From Streptomyces odontomachi (GTDB lineage: Bacteria > Actinomycetota > Actinomycetes > Streptomycetales > Streptomycetaceae), in NCBI RefSeq assembly GCF_024435355.1, contig NZ_JAMJWG010000020.1, forward strand, positions 62,001 through 126,000: 64,000 nt of DNA, in the 5' to 3' direction. The first letter of the stretch is position 1; each line of letters starts with the position of its first letter. A program made the position numbers and the translations under genes. Below the pieces are notes generated by a model. That model ran no database searches. It was not told where the DNA came from and was given only the letters and a program-made list of their open reading frames with translations. Below, piece after piece: positions 25,705 through 33,391 of this stretch.

Positions 25705-26129
25705 ACCACCCAGCGTGGCATCCCAACGGCACCCGCACCACAGGGGCGCGCGGACACCTCGCACCTGAGGGTGCAGGGGATGCGGTCTGCGGGCGCGGCC
25801 GGGGCCCCTGCCGCCACCGGTTCCCGACGTCACGTCAGCCTGCCGCTCGCGCCCGTGACTTGGGGTGACCGTCCCCGTTACCCCGACTCTTCCCACTTGA
25901 TCTGATCTTGTATTAATTCTGATCACTTCTGTTCGACACGGAAGTCACTCTTGTCCGATACCGGTGTGATTCCTGTCTGTTACGGGAGGCAAGAGGTGTG
26001 TCCGACGGTGTTCCCGAGGCGGCTGCGGAGCCGTAGCCTCCTCTTCGGTCCGCTCACGCGGCCCCGGGTCGCGATCGGATTCCGGGCCGCACGGCGCGCC
26101 TGCTCGTGTCGTGCGACCAAGGAGGGACC
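25705..26129 (+). promoter_or_regulatory. Upstream region of the SGNH hydrolase gene
   Basis: 425 bp with no supported gene. An AT-rich patch with partial dyad symmetry (tgatctgatcttgtattaat, about 25898-25917, followed by tctgatca) could hold divergent promoters. The 3' end has AAGGAGGG 5 bp before the SGNH start codon. Confidence 0.5.
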
Positions 26130-27938
26130 ATGCGCCGTCGTCTGTGGGGTTCGGCCGCGGTGCTGGCGCTGCTCGCCGTCGCCCTGCCCACGGCAGCCGC
26201 CCAGGCCGCCGCGCCGGCCTCCTCGACGGGTCCTGCGCACGGGTCGCGGCCGGTGCCCTTGGAGCGGCTCTTCGACAATCGGGCGATCAGTGACCCCGGG
26301 CGGCCGGATGCGGCGGACTTCGACGGTGCCGGGAACTCGTTGCCCGCCGAGGACCTGACCGCGGCCGGCTGGACCCCGGGCCGCCGCCTCACCCTGGAGC
26401 GGGCCTCCCTCACCTGGCCGCGACGCGCCCCGGGTGCCCCGGACAACGTGGTCGCCGACGGCCAGCGGGTCCGGGTGGCCGGCCGGGGTGACGCCCTCGC
26501 GTTCCTGGTGGCCGGCACCGGAGGAGCGGCGGACGGTGCGGGCACGGCGGGCGGGCGCGCCGAGGTCCGCTACCAGGACGGCTCTCGCGACACCTTCACG
26601 CTCACCGCACCCGACTGGCGCACCGGTCCGCTCGCCACGAAGGCGGTGGCGCTCCCGCACATCCACACCGCTTCGGGCACGGTCGCCACTCCCGCGAAGG
26701 TGTACCCGGTGACGGTGCCGGTCGACCGTCGGCGCACTGTGGCCTCGGTCGTGCTGCCTCGGGACGAGGGTCCTGACCTGCATGTCTTCGCCGTCTCCGT
26801 GCGGCAGGGGACGGACGGCTGGACGGGCAGTTGGGAGGCTGTCACTTCGGGGCAGCCCGTCGTCGGGCCGTTCGCCGACCAGACGCTGCGCCTGGTGGTG
26901 CACACCACGGCGGGTGGGCCGCAGGTACGGATCCGGTTCGCCAACACCTTCGCTTCGGCCCCGGTACGCATCGGTGCCGCCACGGTCGCGTTGCGGGCGG
27001 AGGGCGCCACCCCGCGCAGCGCCCCGGTGCCGCTGCGGTTCGGCGGTGAGCCGAGCACGAGCATTCCGGCGGGCGCACAGGCGTACAGCGATCCGCTCCG
27101 CTTCGACGTGCCGGAGCAGACGGATCTGCTGGTGAGCTTTCACCTGCCGGACACCGTCACCGCCGCGCCGCTGCACAGCCTGGCCGTCCAGCAGTCCTAC
27201 GTCAGCGGGCCCGGGGACCACACCCGCGACATCTCCCCCGACGCGTACGGGGGCACGATCACCACGTGGCCGCTGCTGGCCGGGGTGGATGTGAGCGGCG
27301 GACCCGGCTCGGTGGTGGTGCTGGGCGACTCCATCACCGACGGCGAGAAGTCGACGGTGGGCGCCAACCACCGCTGGCCCGATCTGCTTGCCGCCCGGCT
27401 GCTCCAGCAGCATGCGGTGCCCCGTTTCGGCGTGCTCAACGCCGGTATCTCGGCCAACAAGGTGGTCACCGACCGCTACCCGGGCGACGGGGTCTCGACC
27501 GACGTGGGTGGTGTGAGTTCGGTGCACCGCCTGGACCGCGATGTGCTCGCGGCGACCTCGGCCCGCACCGTCCTGGTCTTCCAGGGCGTGAACGATGTGC
27601 GCTGGGGCGGCACCGCCGAGGATCTGGTCGCCGGGCTGCACGAGATCGCGGATCGCTCCCATGCCCTGGGACTGCGGGTGGTGGCGGCGACGATCGCCCC
27701 CTGCGAGGGCGAGACGCTGTGCACCGCGGCGGCCGACACCCAGCGCACCGCGGTCAACACCTGGATCCGCACCGGTGACGCCTTCGACGCCGTGCTCGAC
27801 TTCGACCGGGTGCTACGCGACCCGGACCACCCGGCACGCCTGTCCCCCGCCTACGACAGCGGTGACCACCTGCACCCCGGCGACACCGGCTACGCGGCAC
27901 TGGCGAACTCGGTGGACCTCCACCTGCTGACCCGGTGA
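26130..27938 (+). CDS. Secreted SGNH/GDSL-family hydrolase
   Basis: 602 residues starting MRRRLWGSAAVLALLAVALP, a Sec signal peptide ending near AQA-AP. The first ~390 residues are beta-rich and probably carbohydrate-binding or structural. From about residue 390 the SGNH hydrolase fold begins: block I VVVLGDSITDGEKS (Ser), block II Gly near NAGISAN, block III VFQGVNDVRWGG (Asn) and block V SGDHLHPGDTGY (Asp and His). Members are lipases or carbohydrate esterases. The ATG follows AAGGAGGG. A very long inverted repeat downstream should terminate it. Confidence 0.92.
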   Translation: MRRRLWGSAAVLALLAVALPTAAAQAAAPASSTGPAHGSRPVPLERLFDNRAISDPGRPDAADFDGAGNSLPAEDLTAAGWTPGRRLTLERASLTWPRRAPGAPDNVVADGQRVRVAGRGDALAFLVAGTGGAADGAGTAGGRAEVRYQDGSRDTFTLTAPDWRTGPLATKAVALPHIHTASGTVATPAKVYPVTVPVDRRRTVASVVLPRDEGPDLHVFAVSVRQGTDGWTGSWEAVTSGQPVVGPFADQTLRLVVHTTAGGPQVRIRFANTFASAPVRIGAATVALRAEGATPRSAPVPLRFGGEPSTSIPAGAQAYSDPLRFDVPEQTDLLVSFHLPDTVTAAPLHSLAVQQSYVSGPGDHTRDISPDAYGGTITTWPLLAGVDVSGGPGSVVVLGDSITDGEKSTVGANHRWPDLLAARLLQQHAVPRFGVLNAGISANKVVTDRYPGDGVSTDVGGVSSVHRLDRDVLAATSARTVLVFQGVNDVRWGGTAEDLVAGLHEIADRSHALGLRVVAATIAPCEGETLCTAAADTQRTAVNTWIRTGDAFDAVLDFDRVLRDPDHPARLSPAYDSGDHLHPGDTGYAALANSVDLHLLTR

Positions 27939-27988
27939 CCCGGTGCCCTGTTGACCCGGTGCCCCCTGGCGAGTGAGCCGAAGGGCGC

Positions 27989-28063
27989 GCTGGTGTCCAG
28001 GGCCCGCCCGCGCGGAGCGCCCGACGAAGGAGGGTCGAGCACGGGCGGGCCCTGGACACCAGC
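27989..28063. terminator. 22-bp perfect inverted repeat between convergent genes
   Basis: The arms 27989-28010 and 28042-28063 are exact reverse complements (left arm begins gctggtgtccagggcccg) around a 31-nt loop. It lies between the SGNH gene (+) and exonuclease III (-), so a bidirectional terminator is the simplest reading. No T-run follows, which is common for Streptomyces terminators. Confidence 0.8.
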
Positions 28064-28114
28064 TGAAGCGCCCGGAGGCGAATCGAGCCACGAAAAAGGG
28101 TGCCGAACCGAGCC

Positions 28115-28894
28115 CTAAAGGGAGATATCCACCACGACCGGTGCGTGGTCCGACGCCCCCTTGCCCTTGCGTTCCTCCCGGTCCACGTAGGCGTCGGAGA
28201 CGGCCTTGGCGAAGGGCTCGTTGCCGTATACCAGGTCGATGCGCATGCCGCGGTTCTTCGGGAAGCAGAGCTGGCGGTAGTCCCAGTACGTGTACGGGTG
28301 GTCGTACTTCAGGGGGCGGGGCACCACGTCGGTCAGACCGGCTTCGCGGAGCGTGGTGAGGGCGGCGCGCTCGGCGGGGGTGACGTGGGTGGAGCCTTCG
28401 AAGACGGCTGTGTCGTAGACGTCGTCGTCGGTCGGGGCGATGTTGTAGTCGCCCAGGACGGCGAAGGGGCGGCTGCCGGTGGCGTCGCCCGCGATCGCGG
28501 CGCGCAGGGCTTCGAGCCACTGGAGCTTGTAGACGTAGTGGGGGTGCTCGACCTCTCGGCCGTTGGGCACGTACACCGACCAGACGCGGACCGGGCCGCA
28601 GGTCGCGGAGATCGCGCGGGGCTCCTCGACGCCGTCGTACCCGGGGTCGCCGGGCAGGCCGCGGACCACGTCTTCGAGGCCGGTGCGTGAGATCACCGCG
28701 ACGCCGTTCCACCTGCCGGTGGCGTGCACCGCCGTCTCGTAGCCCAGCTCGCGCAACTCGGCGGTGGGGAACTGCTCGGCGGTGGTCTTGGCCTCCTGGA
28801 GGCAGAGCACGTCCGTGCCGCTGCTCTCCAGCCAGGCCAGCAGCCTCGGGAGGCGGGCGGTGATCGAGTTCACGTTCCAGGTGGCGATGCGCAT
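28115..28894 (-). CDS. xthA: Exodeoxyribonuclease III family AP endonuclease
   Basis: 259 residues of the exonuclease-endonuclease-phosphatase fold. Motifs are ATWNVNSI at the N-terminus, LQEAK (metal Glu), WSVYVPNG, VLGDYNIAP (Asp/Asn), RIDLVYGN and the catalytic pair in ASDHAPV. It acts on abasic sites in base-excision repair. The ATG at 28894 (MRIATWN) is the typical start; a TTG three codons upstream is unnecessary. It appears to stand alone. Confidence 0.94.
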   Translation of the reverse strand: MRIATWNVNSITARLPRLLAWLESSGTDVLCLQEAKTTAEQFPTAELRELGYETAVHATGRWNGVAVISRTGLEDVVRGLPGDPGYDGVEEPRAISATCGPVRVWSVYVPNGREVEHPHYVYKLQWLEALRAAIAGDATGSRPFAVLGDYNIAPTDDDVYDTAVFEGSTHVTPAERAALTTLREAGLTDVVPRPLKYDHPYTYWDYRQLCFPKNRGMRIDLVYGNEPFAKAVSDAYVDREERKGKGASDHAPVVVDISL

Positions 28895-28936
28895 GTCTGC
28901 CAACCTACCGGCCGGGTGTGACAGCGCCGTCCGCCG

Positions 28937-29572
28937 TCACAGTTCGGTGCTGCCGCCCGAGGCGAGCCGGAGGTGCTCGGCGCCGCCGCCCAGCGACTCG
29001 ATCTGGGCGTCGTACACCGGACGCGCCAGGTCGGCGAGCAGGGCGTCGTGCACGTCGATCGCACGCTGCGGGCGTACCTCGCGCACGTAGTCGATGACCT
29101 CGGCACTCTTGTTCCAGGGGGCGTGCACGGGCAGCAGCAACGTCTCGACGGGGGTGTTCGGCACGGTGAACGCGTCGCCGGGGTGGAAGACCGAGCCGTC
29201 GATCAGGTAGCCGACGTTGGTGATCCGCGGAATGTCCGGGTGGATCACGGCGTGCAACTCGCCGTGTACCTGGACGTCGAAGCCGGCCGCGCTGAAGGTG
29301 TCTCCGTGGCCGACGGTGTGCACCCGGCCGGGGAAGGCGGCGGAGAGCTGGTCGGCGACGGACTTCAGGGTCCAGATCTCGGTGGCCGGGTCGGCGTCGA
29401 GGGCGGCCCGCAGCCGTTCCTCGTTGAAGTGGTCGAAGTGCTCGTGCGTCACGAGGATCGCGTCCGCGCCGACCGCTGCGTCCTCTTCGCTGAGGCCGCC
29501 CGGGTCGACCACCAGCGTCCTGCCGTCCTTCTCCAGGCGGATGCAGGCATGCAGTTTCTTGATGAGCTTCAT
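28937..29572 (-). CDS. UlaG-like metallo-beta-lactamase-fold hydrolase
   Basis: 211 residues. The metal-binding THEHFDHF (HxHxDH) sits near residue 46, with further ligands likely at GELHAVIHPD and HPGDAF, then VHAPWNK. The length and lack of a typical glyoxalase C-terminus fit the UlaG-like MBL group. The start MKLIKKLHACIRLEKDG follows GGATGGGG; a frame extension upstream is rejected. Substrate unknown. It lies 42 bp upstream of the exonuclease gene on the same strand and may be co-transcribed. Confidence 0.88.
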   Translation of the reverse strand: MKLIKKLHACIRLEKDGRTLVVDPGGLSEEDAAVGADAILVTHEHFDHFNEERLRAALDADPATEIWTLKSVADQLSAAFPGRVHTVGHGDTFSAAGFDVQVHGELHAVIHPDIPRITNVGYLIDGSVFHPGDAFTVPNTPVETLLLPVHAPWNKSAEVIDYVREVRPQRAIDVHDALLADLARPVYDAQIESLGGGAEHLRLASGGSTEL

Positions 29573-29687
29573 GGTCCCCATCCTGCTACGTGCCCCTGCG
29601 GGGCCATGGCGCCGGGTGCGAGATGCCTGCAACGTGTCGCGGCGGAATGCGCCTGCTCCGTACCACGGCGAGATGCCCCGAAAGGTG

Positions 29688-30986
29688 TCACTCCTGGGGT
29701 GTGGTCTCCTCCCGGATGACCTCCTGTGCCACTTTGAAGGCCCGGCCGGCGGCCGGGGCCCCGCAGTAGACGGCGGTCTGGAGCAGCACCTCGCCGATCT
29801 CCTGCGGGGTGAGCCCGGTGCGCAGGGCGGCACGGGTGTGTGCGGCGACGTCGTCGAGGTGTCCGCCGGCCACCAGTGCGGCGAGCGCGACACAGCTGCG
29901 GGTGCGGCGGTCGAGTCCGGGCCTGTTCCACACCTCGCCCCAGGCGTATCGGGTGAGGAGGTCCTGGAAGTCGGCGGAGAAGTCGTCCGTCGCCGCCAGT
30001 TCGCGGTCGACGTGTGCGTCGCCCAGCACTTCGCGGCGTGCCTTCAGGCCGGCCTGGTGGGTGTCGAGGCGGCTGGCGCACTCGGGCTGCGGTGCGCTCG
30101 GCGCGATCTCGGCTAGCGGGGCCACCTGCGGCGGCATGATCACCGACTCGGCCGGCGCCGGCAGGACGAACTGGCCGGTGGTGGTCGGGTCCGGCACCTG
30201 CCATGCGGTGGAGAAGTGCCGTACCAGCAGATCGCTGACGGCGGCCGGCTGTTCGACGGGCGCCAGGTGGGAGGCGCCCGGCACCAGGGCGAGCCGTGCG
30301 TCCGGTATGCCGGCGACCAGGGTGCGTGCCTCGGCGGGTCCGGTCACCGCGTCGTCGGAGCCGACCAGCACCAGCGTGGGCACGCCGATCTGGGCGAGCT
30401 GCGGGCGGATGTCGAAGCTGGCGAGCGCCTCGCAGGCGGCGATGTAGCAGCCCGGGTCGGTGGTGCGCACCATCTGTACGGCCCACTCGGTGATGGCGGG
30501 CTGTGCCGTGGCGAAGCCGGGCGTGAACCAGCGCTCGGGCGCGGCGCGCGCGATCGGGTCGAGCCCGTGGCTGCGCACCACGACGCCGCGCTGCCGGAAC
30601 TCGTCGGCCGTGCCGAACCGTGGCGAGCAGCCGACCAGCGCCAGCGACGCGATCCGTTCGGGGTGGCGCAGCGCGAGTTCGGCGCCGACCGCGCCGCCCA
30701 GGGCGCACCCGGCGTAGCCGAAGCGTGCGACGCCCAGTTCGTTGAGGGTGTCCAGTAGCCGGTCGGCCAGGGAGGCGACGGAGTTCGCCGGGTGGGCCGG
30801 GGCGCCGCCGTGCCCGGGCAGGTCGAACCGGAACACCCGCCACTGCTTCGTCAACTCGGGCACCTGCCGGTCCCACATGTGCCAGGTGGTGCCCAGCGAC
30901 GGGCCGAGTACGAGCACCGGGGCGTCCTCCGGGCCGTCGAGGCGGTACTGGAGGGCCGGGGTCTTCGCCACGCTCACTTCACTCAC
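29688..30986 (-). CDS. pcaL: 3-oxoadipate enol-lactonase / 4-carboxymuconolactone decarboxylase fusion
   Basis: 432 residues from GTG 30986. The first ~265 residues are an alpha/beta hydrolase (oxyanion block LGPSLGTTWHMWDRQ, C-terminal GASHLAPVEQP with the catalytic His). The last ~125 residues are a carboxymuconolactone decarboxylase domain (TRYAWGEVWNRPGLDRRTRS). The fusion is the known PcaL arrangement of actinomycetes, covering two late protocatechuate-branch steps of the beta-ketoadipate pathway. Odd point: the nucleophile elbow reads YAGCALGG, with Ala where G-x-S-x-G needs Ser. No other pca genes are in the window. A GTG three codons downstream is an alternative start. Confidence 0.9.
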   Translation of the reverse strand: MSEVSVAKTPALQYRLDGPEDAPVLVLGPSLGTTWHMWDRQVPELTKQWRVFRFDLPGHGGAPAHPANSVASLADRLLDTLNELGVARFGYAGCALGGAVGAELALRHPERIASLALVGCSPRFGTADEFRQRGVVVRSHGLDPIARAAPERWFTPGFATAQPAITEWAVQMVRTTDPGCYIAACEALASFDIRPQLAQIGVPTLVLVGSDDAVTGPAEARTLVAGIPDARLALVPGASHLAPVEQPAAVSDLLVRHFSTAWQVPDPTTTGQFVLPAPAESVIMPPQVAPLAEIAPSAPQPECASRLDTHQAGLKARREVLGDAHVDRELAATDDFSADFQDLLTRYAWGEVWNRPGLDRRTRSCVALAALVAGGHLDDVAAHTRAALRTGLTPQEIGEVLLQTAVYCGAPAAGRAFKVAQEVIREETTPQE

Positions 30987-31077
30987 GCCTGTCACGGTAA
31001 CCGAATCCGCTGTGCGGCCGCCGCCGTCGGCAGCCGGTGGCGGCCGGCGGCGGCGAACTCCCCGGGTCCGCGCCGGG

Positions 31078-31689
31078 TCAGGCGGCGCGGCCCGCCTTGA
31101 GTGCGGTCGCGATCTCGACGGCACGGCTGGCCTGGTGGCGGGCCGCCCCCAGGGACGCCTCGCCGGGCGCGCCTTCGGTGGCCACGTGGGAGGCGCCGTA
31201 GGGGTTGCCCTGCTGGGACTTGACGGGGTCGGTGTAGCCGGGCGGCACGATGATGCCGCCCCAGTGGTAGAAGGTGTTCGCCAGTGTCAGGAGGGTGGAC
31301 TCCTGGCCGCCGTGGGGGGTGCTGGAGGCGGTGAAGGCCGAGTACACCTTGCCCGCGAGCTTGCCCTGGAACCACAGGGGTCCGGTGGTCTCGATGAATG
31401 CCCGCAGCTGGCTGGCCGGGTTGCCGAAACGGGTGGGGGTGCCGAGCAGCACCACGTCGGCCCACTCCACGTCGTCGATGCTCGCCTGGGGGACGTCGGC
31501 GGTGTCCTGGATGTGCTGGACCCATTCCTGCCTGGTGTTGATCACCTCCGCCGGGACCGTCTCCGCCACCTTGCGCAGGCGTACCTGCGCACCGGCCTTC
31601 TCCGCGCCCTCGACGGCCGCCTGTGCCAGGGCGTGCACGGTGCCCGTGGCGCTGTAGTAAATGATCGAGACATTCACAGATTCGGACAT
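31078..31689 (-). CDS. wrbA: WrbA-type NAD(P)H:quinone oxidoreductase
   Basis: 203 residues of the flavodoxin-like WrbA family. The FMN phosphate loop is YYSATGTVHALA; the flavin-binding loops include GTPTRFGNPASQLRAF and FTASSTPHGGQEST, with the WrbA signature HWGGIIVPPGYTDP. It reduces quinones by two electrons, limiting redox cycling. The start MSESVNVS is chosen; an ATG three codons upstream is also possible. It is divergent from an ECF41 sigma-factor gene, a typical target arrangement for that group. Confidence 0.93.
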   Translation of the reverse strand: MSESVNVSIIYYSATGTVHALAQAAVEGAEKAGAQVRLRKVAETVPAEVINTRQEWVQHIQDTADVPQASIDDVEWADVVLLGTPTRFGNPASQLRAFIETTGPLWFQGKLAGKVYSAFTASSTPHGGQESTLLTLANTFYHWGGIIVPPGYTDPVKSQQGNPYGASHVATEGAPGEASLGAARHQASRAVEIATALKAGRAA

Positions 31690-31736
31690 CAGTTCCATTC
31701 TTTCATCATCGGGATAGTGTTCCCTTCACCCGTTAC

Positions 31737-31763
31737 GACGACGCAGCCCTGCGGAATGTGAGG
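31737..31763 (-). promoter_or_regulatory. Candidate ECF41-dependent promoter of wrbA
   Basis: On the minus strand CCTCACA (31763-31757) is followed after 16 nt by CGTC (31740-31737), with a second CGTC at 13 nt. ECF41 promoters are described as TGTCACA-like with a CGTC-type -10, so this is a fair but imperfect match. It lies about 50 bp upstream of the wrbA start. Confidence 0.4.
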
Positions 31764-31842
31764 CGGCGCGCCCAACGCAGCGTTCGCCGAGGTGTCTTGT
31801 CGAACTGAGCGGGGCAGAGCGACCAAGGGAGTCGGCACCACC

Positions 31843-32778
31843 ATGACCAACCCATCCGGGTCCGAGCACCAGCCCGATCCCGGCCTGAGCGCGATCATGA
31901 GCGAGCGGCACCGGCTGATCGGTCTCACGTACCGGCTGCTCGGCTCGCTGACCGAAGCCGAGGACGTCGTCCAGGAGACCTACACCCGCTGGTACGCCCT
32001 GGCTCCGCGGCAGCGGGAGGACATCGAGTCCCCCGGCGGCTGGTTGACGACGGTCGCCAGCCGCATCTGCCTCGATCTGCTCGGCTCCGCGCGGGCCAGG
32101 CGGGAGCGCTACGTGGGGGAATGGGTCCCGGAGCCACTGCCCCTGGGTACGGAGTGGGTCAGCGGACGGTGGGGCGGCGACACCACGGGCGACCCGGCCG
32201 ACCAGATCACCCTCGACGAGTCGATCGACATGGCCTTCCTCGTCGTGCTCGACGTGATGACCCCGGCCGAGCGCGTCGCGCTCATCCTGCACGACGTCTT
32301 CCGCTACTCCTTCGCCGAAGTGGCCACGATCGTCGGGCGGACGCCGACGGCATGCCGGCAGCTGGCCTCGTCGGCCCGCAGGCGCATACGGCAGTCACAG
32401 TCCGCCGCGACCCCGGCGACCCGGCGCGTGGACACCGTCCGCGCCTTCAAACGGGCGTGGCGGGCCAAGGACATCGACGCCCTGATCGGCCTGCTGGCCC
32501 CGGACGCCGTGGCGACCGGCGACGGTGGCGGACTGGTGCCCGCGGCGCTGCATCCGATCGAAGGCGCCGAGCAGGTCGCGCACTTCTTCGCGGGTCGGAT
32601 GGACGCGGTGCCGGACATCACGCTCCTGGAGAGCACGGTCAACGGTCAGCCCGGCCTGGTCGCCCACCTGGACGGCGCCCCCGTGTCCGTGCTGGCGTTC
32701 GACGTCGAGGGCGATCGGATCACCCGGATCTGGGCGGTGCTCAACCCCGACAAGCTCCGGCCCTGGAGGTCGGGCTGA
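31843..32778 (+). CDS. sigJ: ECF41-type RNA polymerase sigma factor with SnoaL-like C-terminus
   Basis: 311 residues. Sigma region 2 spans about residues 15-85 (YRLLGSLTEAEDVVQETYTRWYA) and sigma 4 about 120-175 (LTPAERVALILHDVFRYSF, then TPTACRQLASSARRRIR). A SnoaL_2/NTF2-like extension follows (about 190-311). Two ECF41 hallmarks are present: DGGG after the second helix (ATGDGGGLVPA) and NPDKL near the C-terminus. In this group the extension replaces an anti-sigma factor and tunes activity. ECF41 genes usually neighbour carboxymuconolactone decarboxylases, oxidoreductases or epimerases; here wrbA and pcaL fit that pattern. Start ATG 31843 with AAGGGAG upstream. Confidence 0.93.
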   Translation: MTNPSGSEHQPDPGLSAIMSERHRLIGLTYRLLGSLTEAEDVVQETYTRWYALAPRQREDIESPGGWLTTVASRICLDLLGSARARRERYVGEWVPEPLPLGTEWVSGRWGGDTTGDPADQITLDESIDMAFLVVLDVMTPAERVALILHDVFRYSFAEVATIVGRTPTACRQLASSARRRIRQSQSAATPATRRVDTVRAFKRAWRAKDIDALIGLLAPDAVATGDGGGLVPAALHPIEGAEQVAHFFAGRMDAVPDITLLESTVNGQPGLVAHLDGAPVSVLAFDVEGDRITRIWAVLNPDKLRPWRSG

Positions 32779-33391
32779 CCCGCGTCCGAGCAACCGTGCC
32801 GGGCGGAGTCGACCGACGATCGAATGCGCGCAACCCGTTGCCGCGAACCGATTGCCGCAAGCCGATTGCCGTGCACCCCCTACACCCCCTACGCCGACCG
32901 CCCATTGACACCTCTTCGACATCACCTGTTCAGGAATCGGGTGTAAGCCGACGGCACCGAAGCACCGCTTGACAGCGATCTACCCGATAAACATACTTAC
33001 ACGATCAAGCGAGCGAAGGGGCCGACGGGGATGCGCGGTTGCCCTCGCACTCCGGGGGGATATTCGTGAAGCGTGGCGGTCGTCCGCATTTTATTCAGCC
33101 GCACGGACCTCGCCGCGCCGCCCGTTTTCCTCTCGCCCGCGGTACCGGAGACATGCCTCCGGCGCCGGCAGGCAACCCCCCAGGACGACGTGAGGAGCAG
33201 GTGCCGCCCGCTCGTCCATGCCCAGCCCACCCGGCACTTCGCGGATCCCGTGGCCGGTGCCGCCATTCCGTCGCACCGTGTATTTCACTCGCCAGTATTC
33301 ACTGTTTTCCGCATTCCGCGTAATCACATCACCATGGTTAGCTCGCCCATCGATTTACCTTCCCGGCTGCCGACTTGGAAGAATGAACGAT
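32779..33391 (+). promoter_or_regulatory. Long upstream region of the first SARP gene
   Basis: 613 bp without a supported gene. A strong promoter-like pair TTGACA (32969-32974) and CATACT (32992-32997), 17-bp spacing, points toward the SARP, which would leave a leader of nearly 390 nt. The 3' half is unusually AT-rich for this genome (around 33278-33345). A small frame from GTG 33066 with GGGGGG upstream exists, but its composition is not protein-like. Confidence 0.55.

Noticed and set aside
33066..33323. Short frame with GGGGGG before a GTG upstream of the SARP
   Set aside because: Pro/Arg/His/Cys composition is not protein-like and no family match is apparent; kept as leader.
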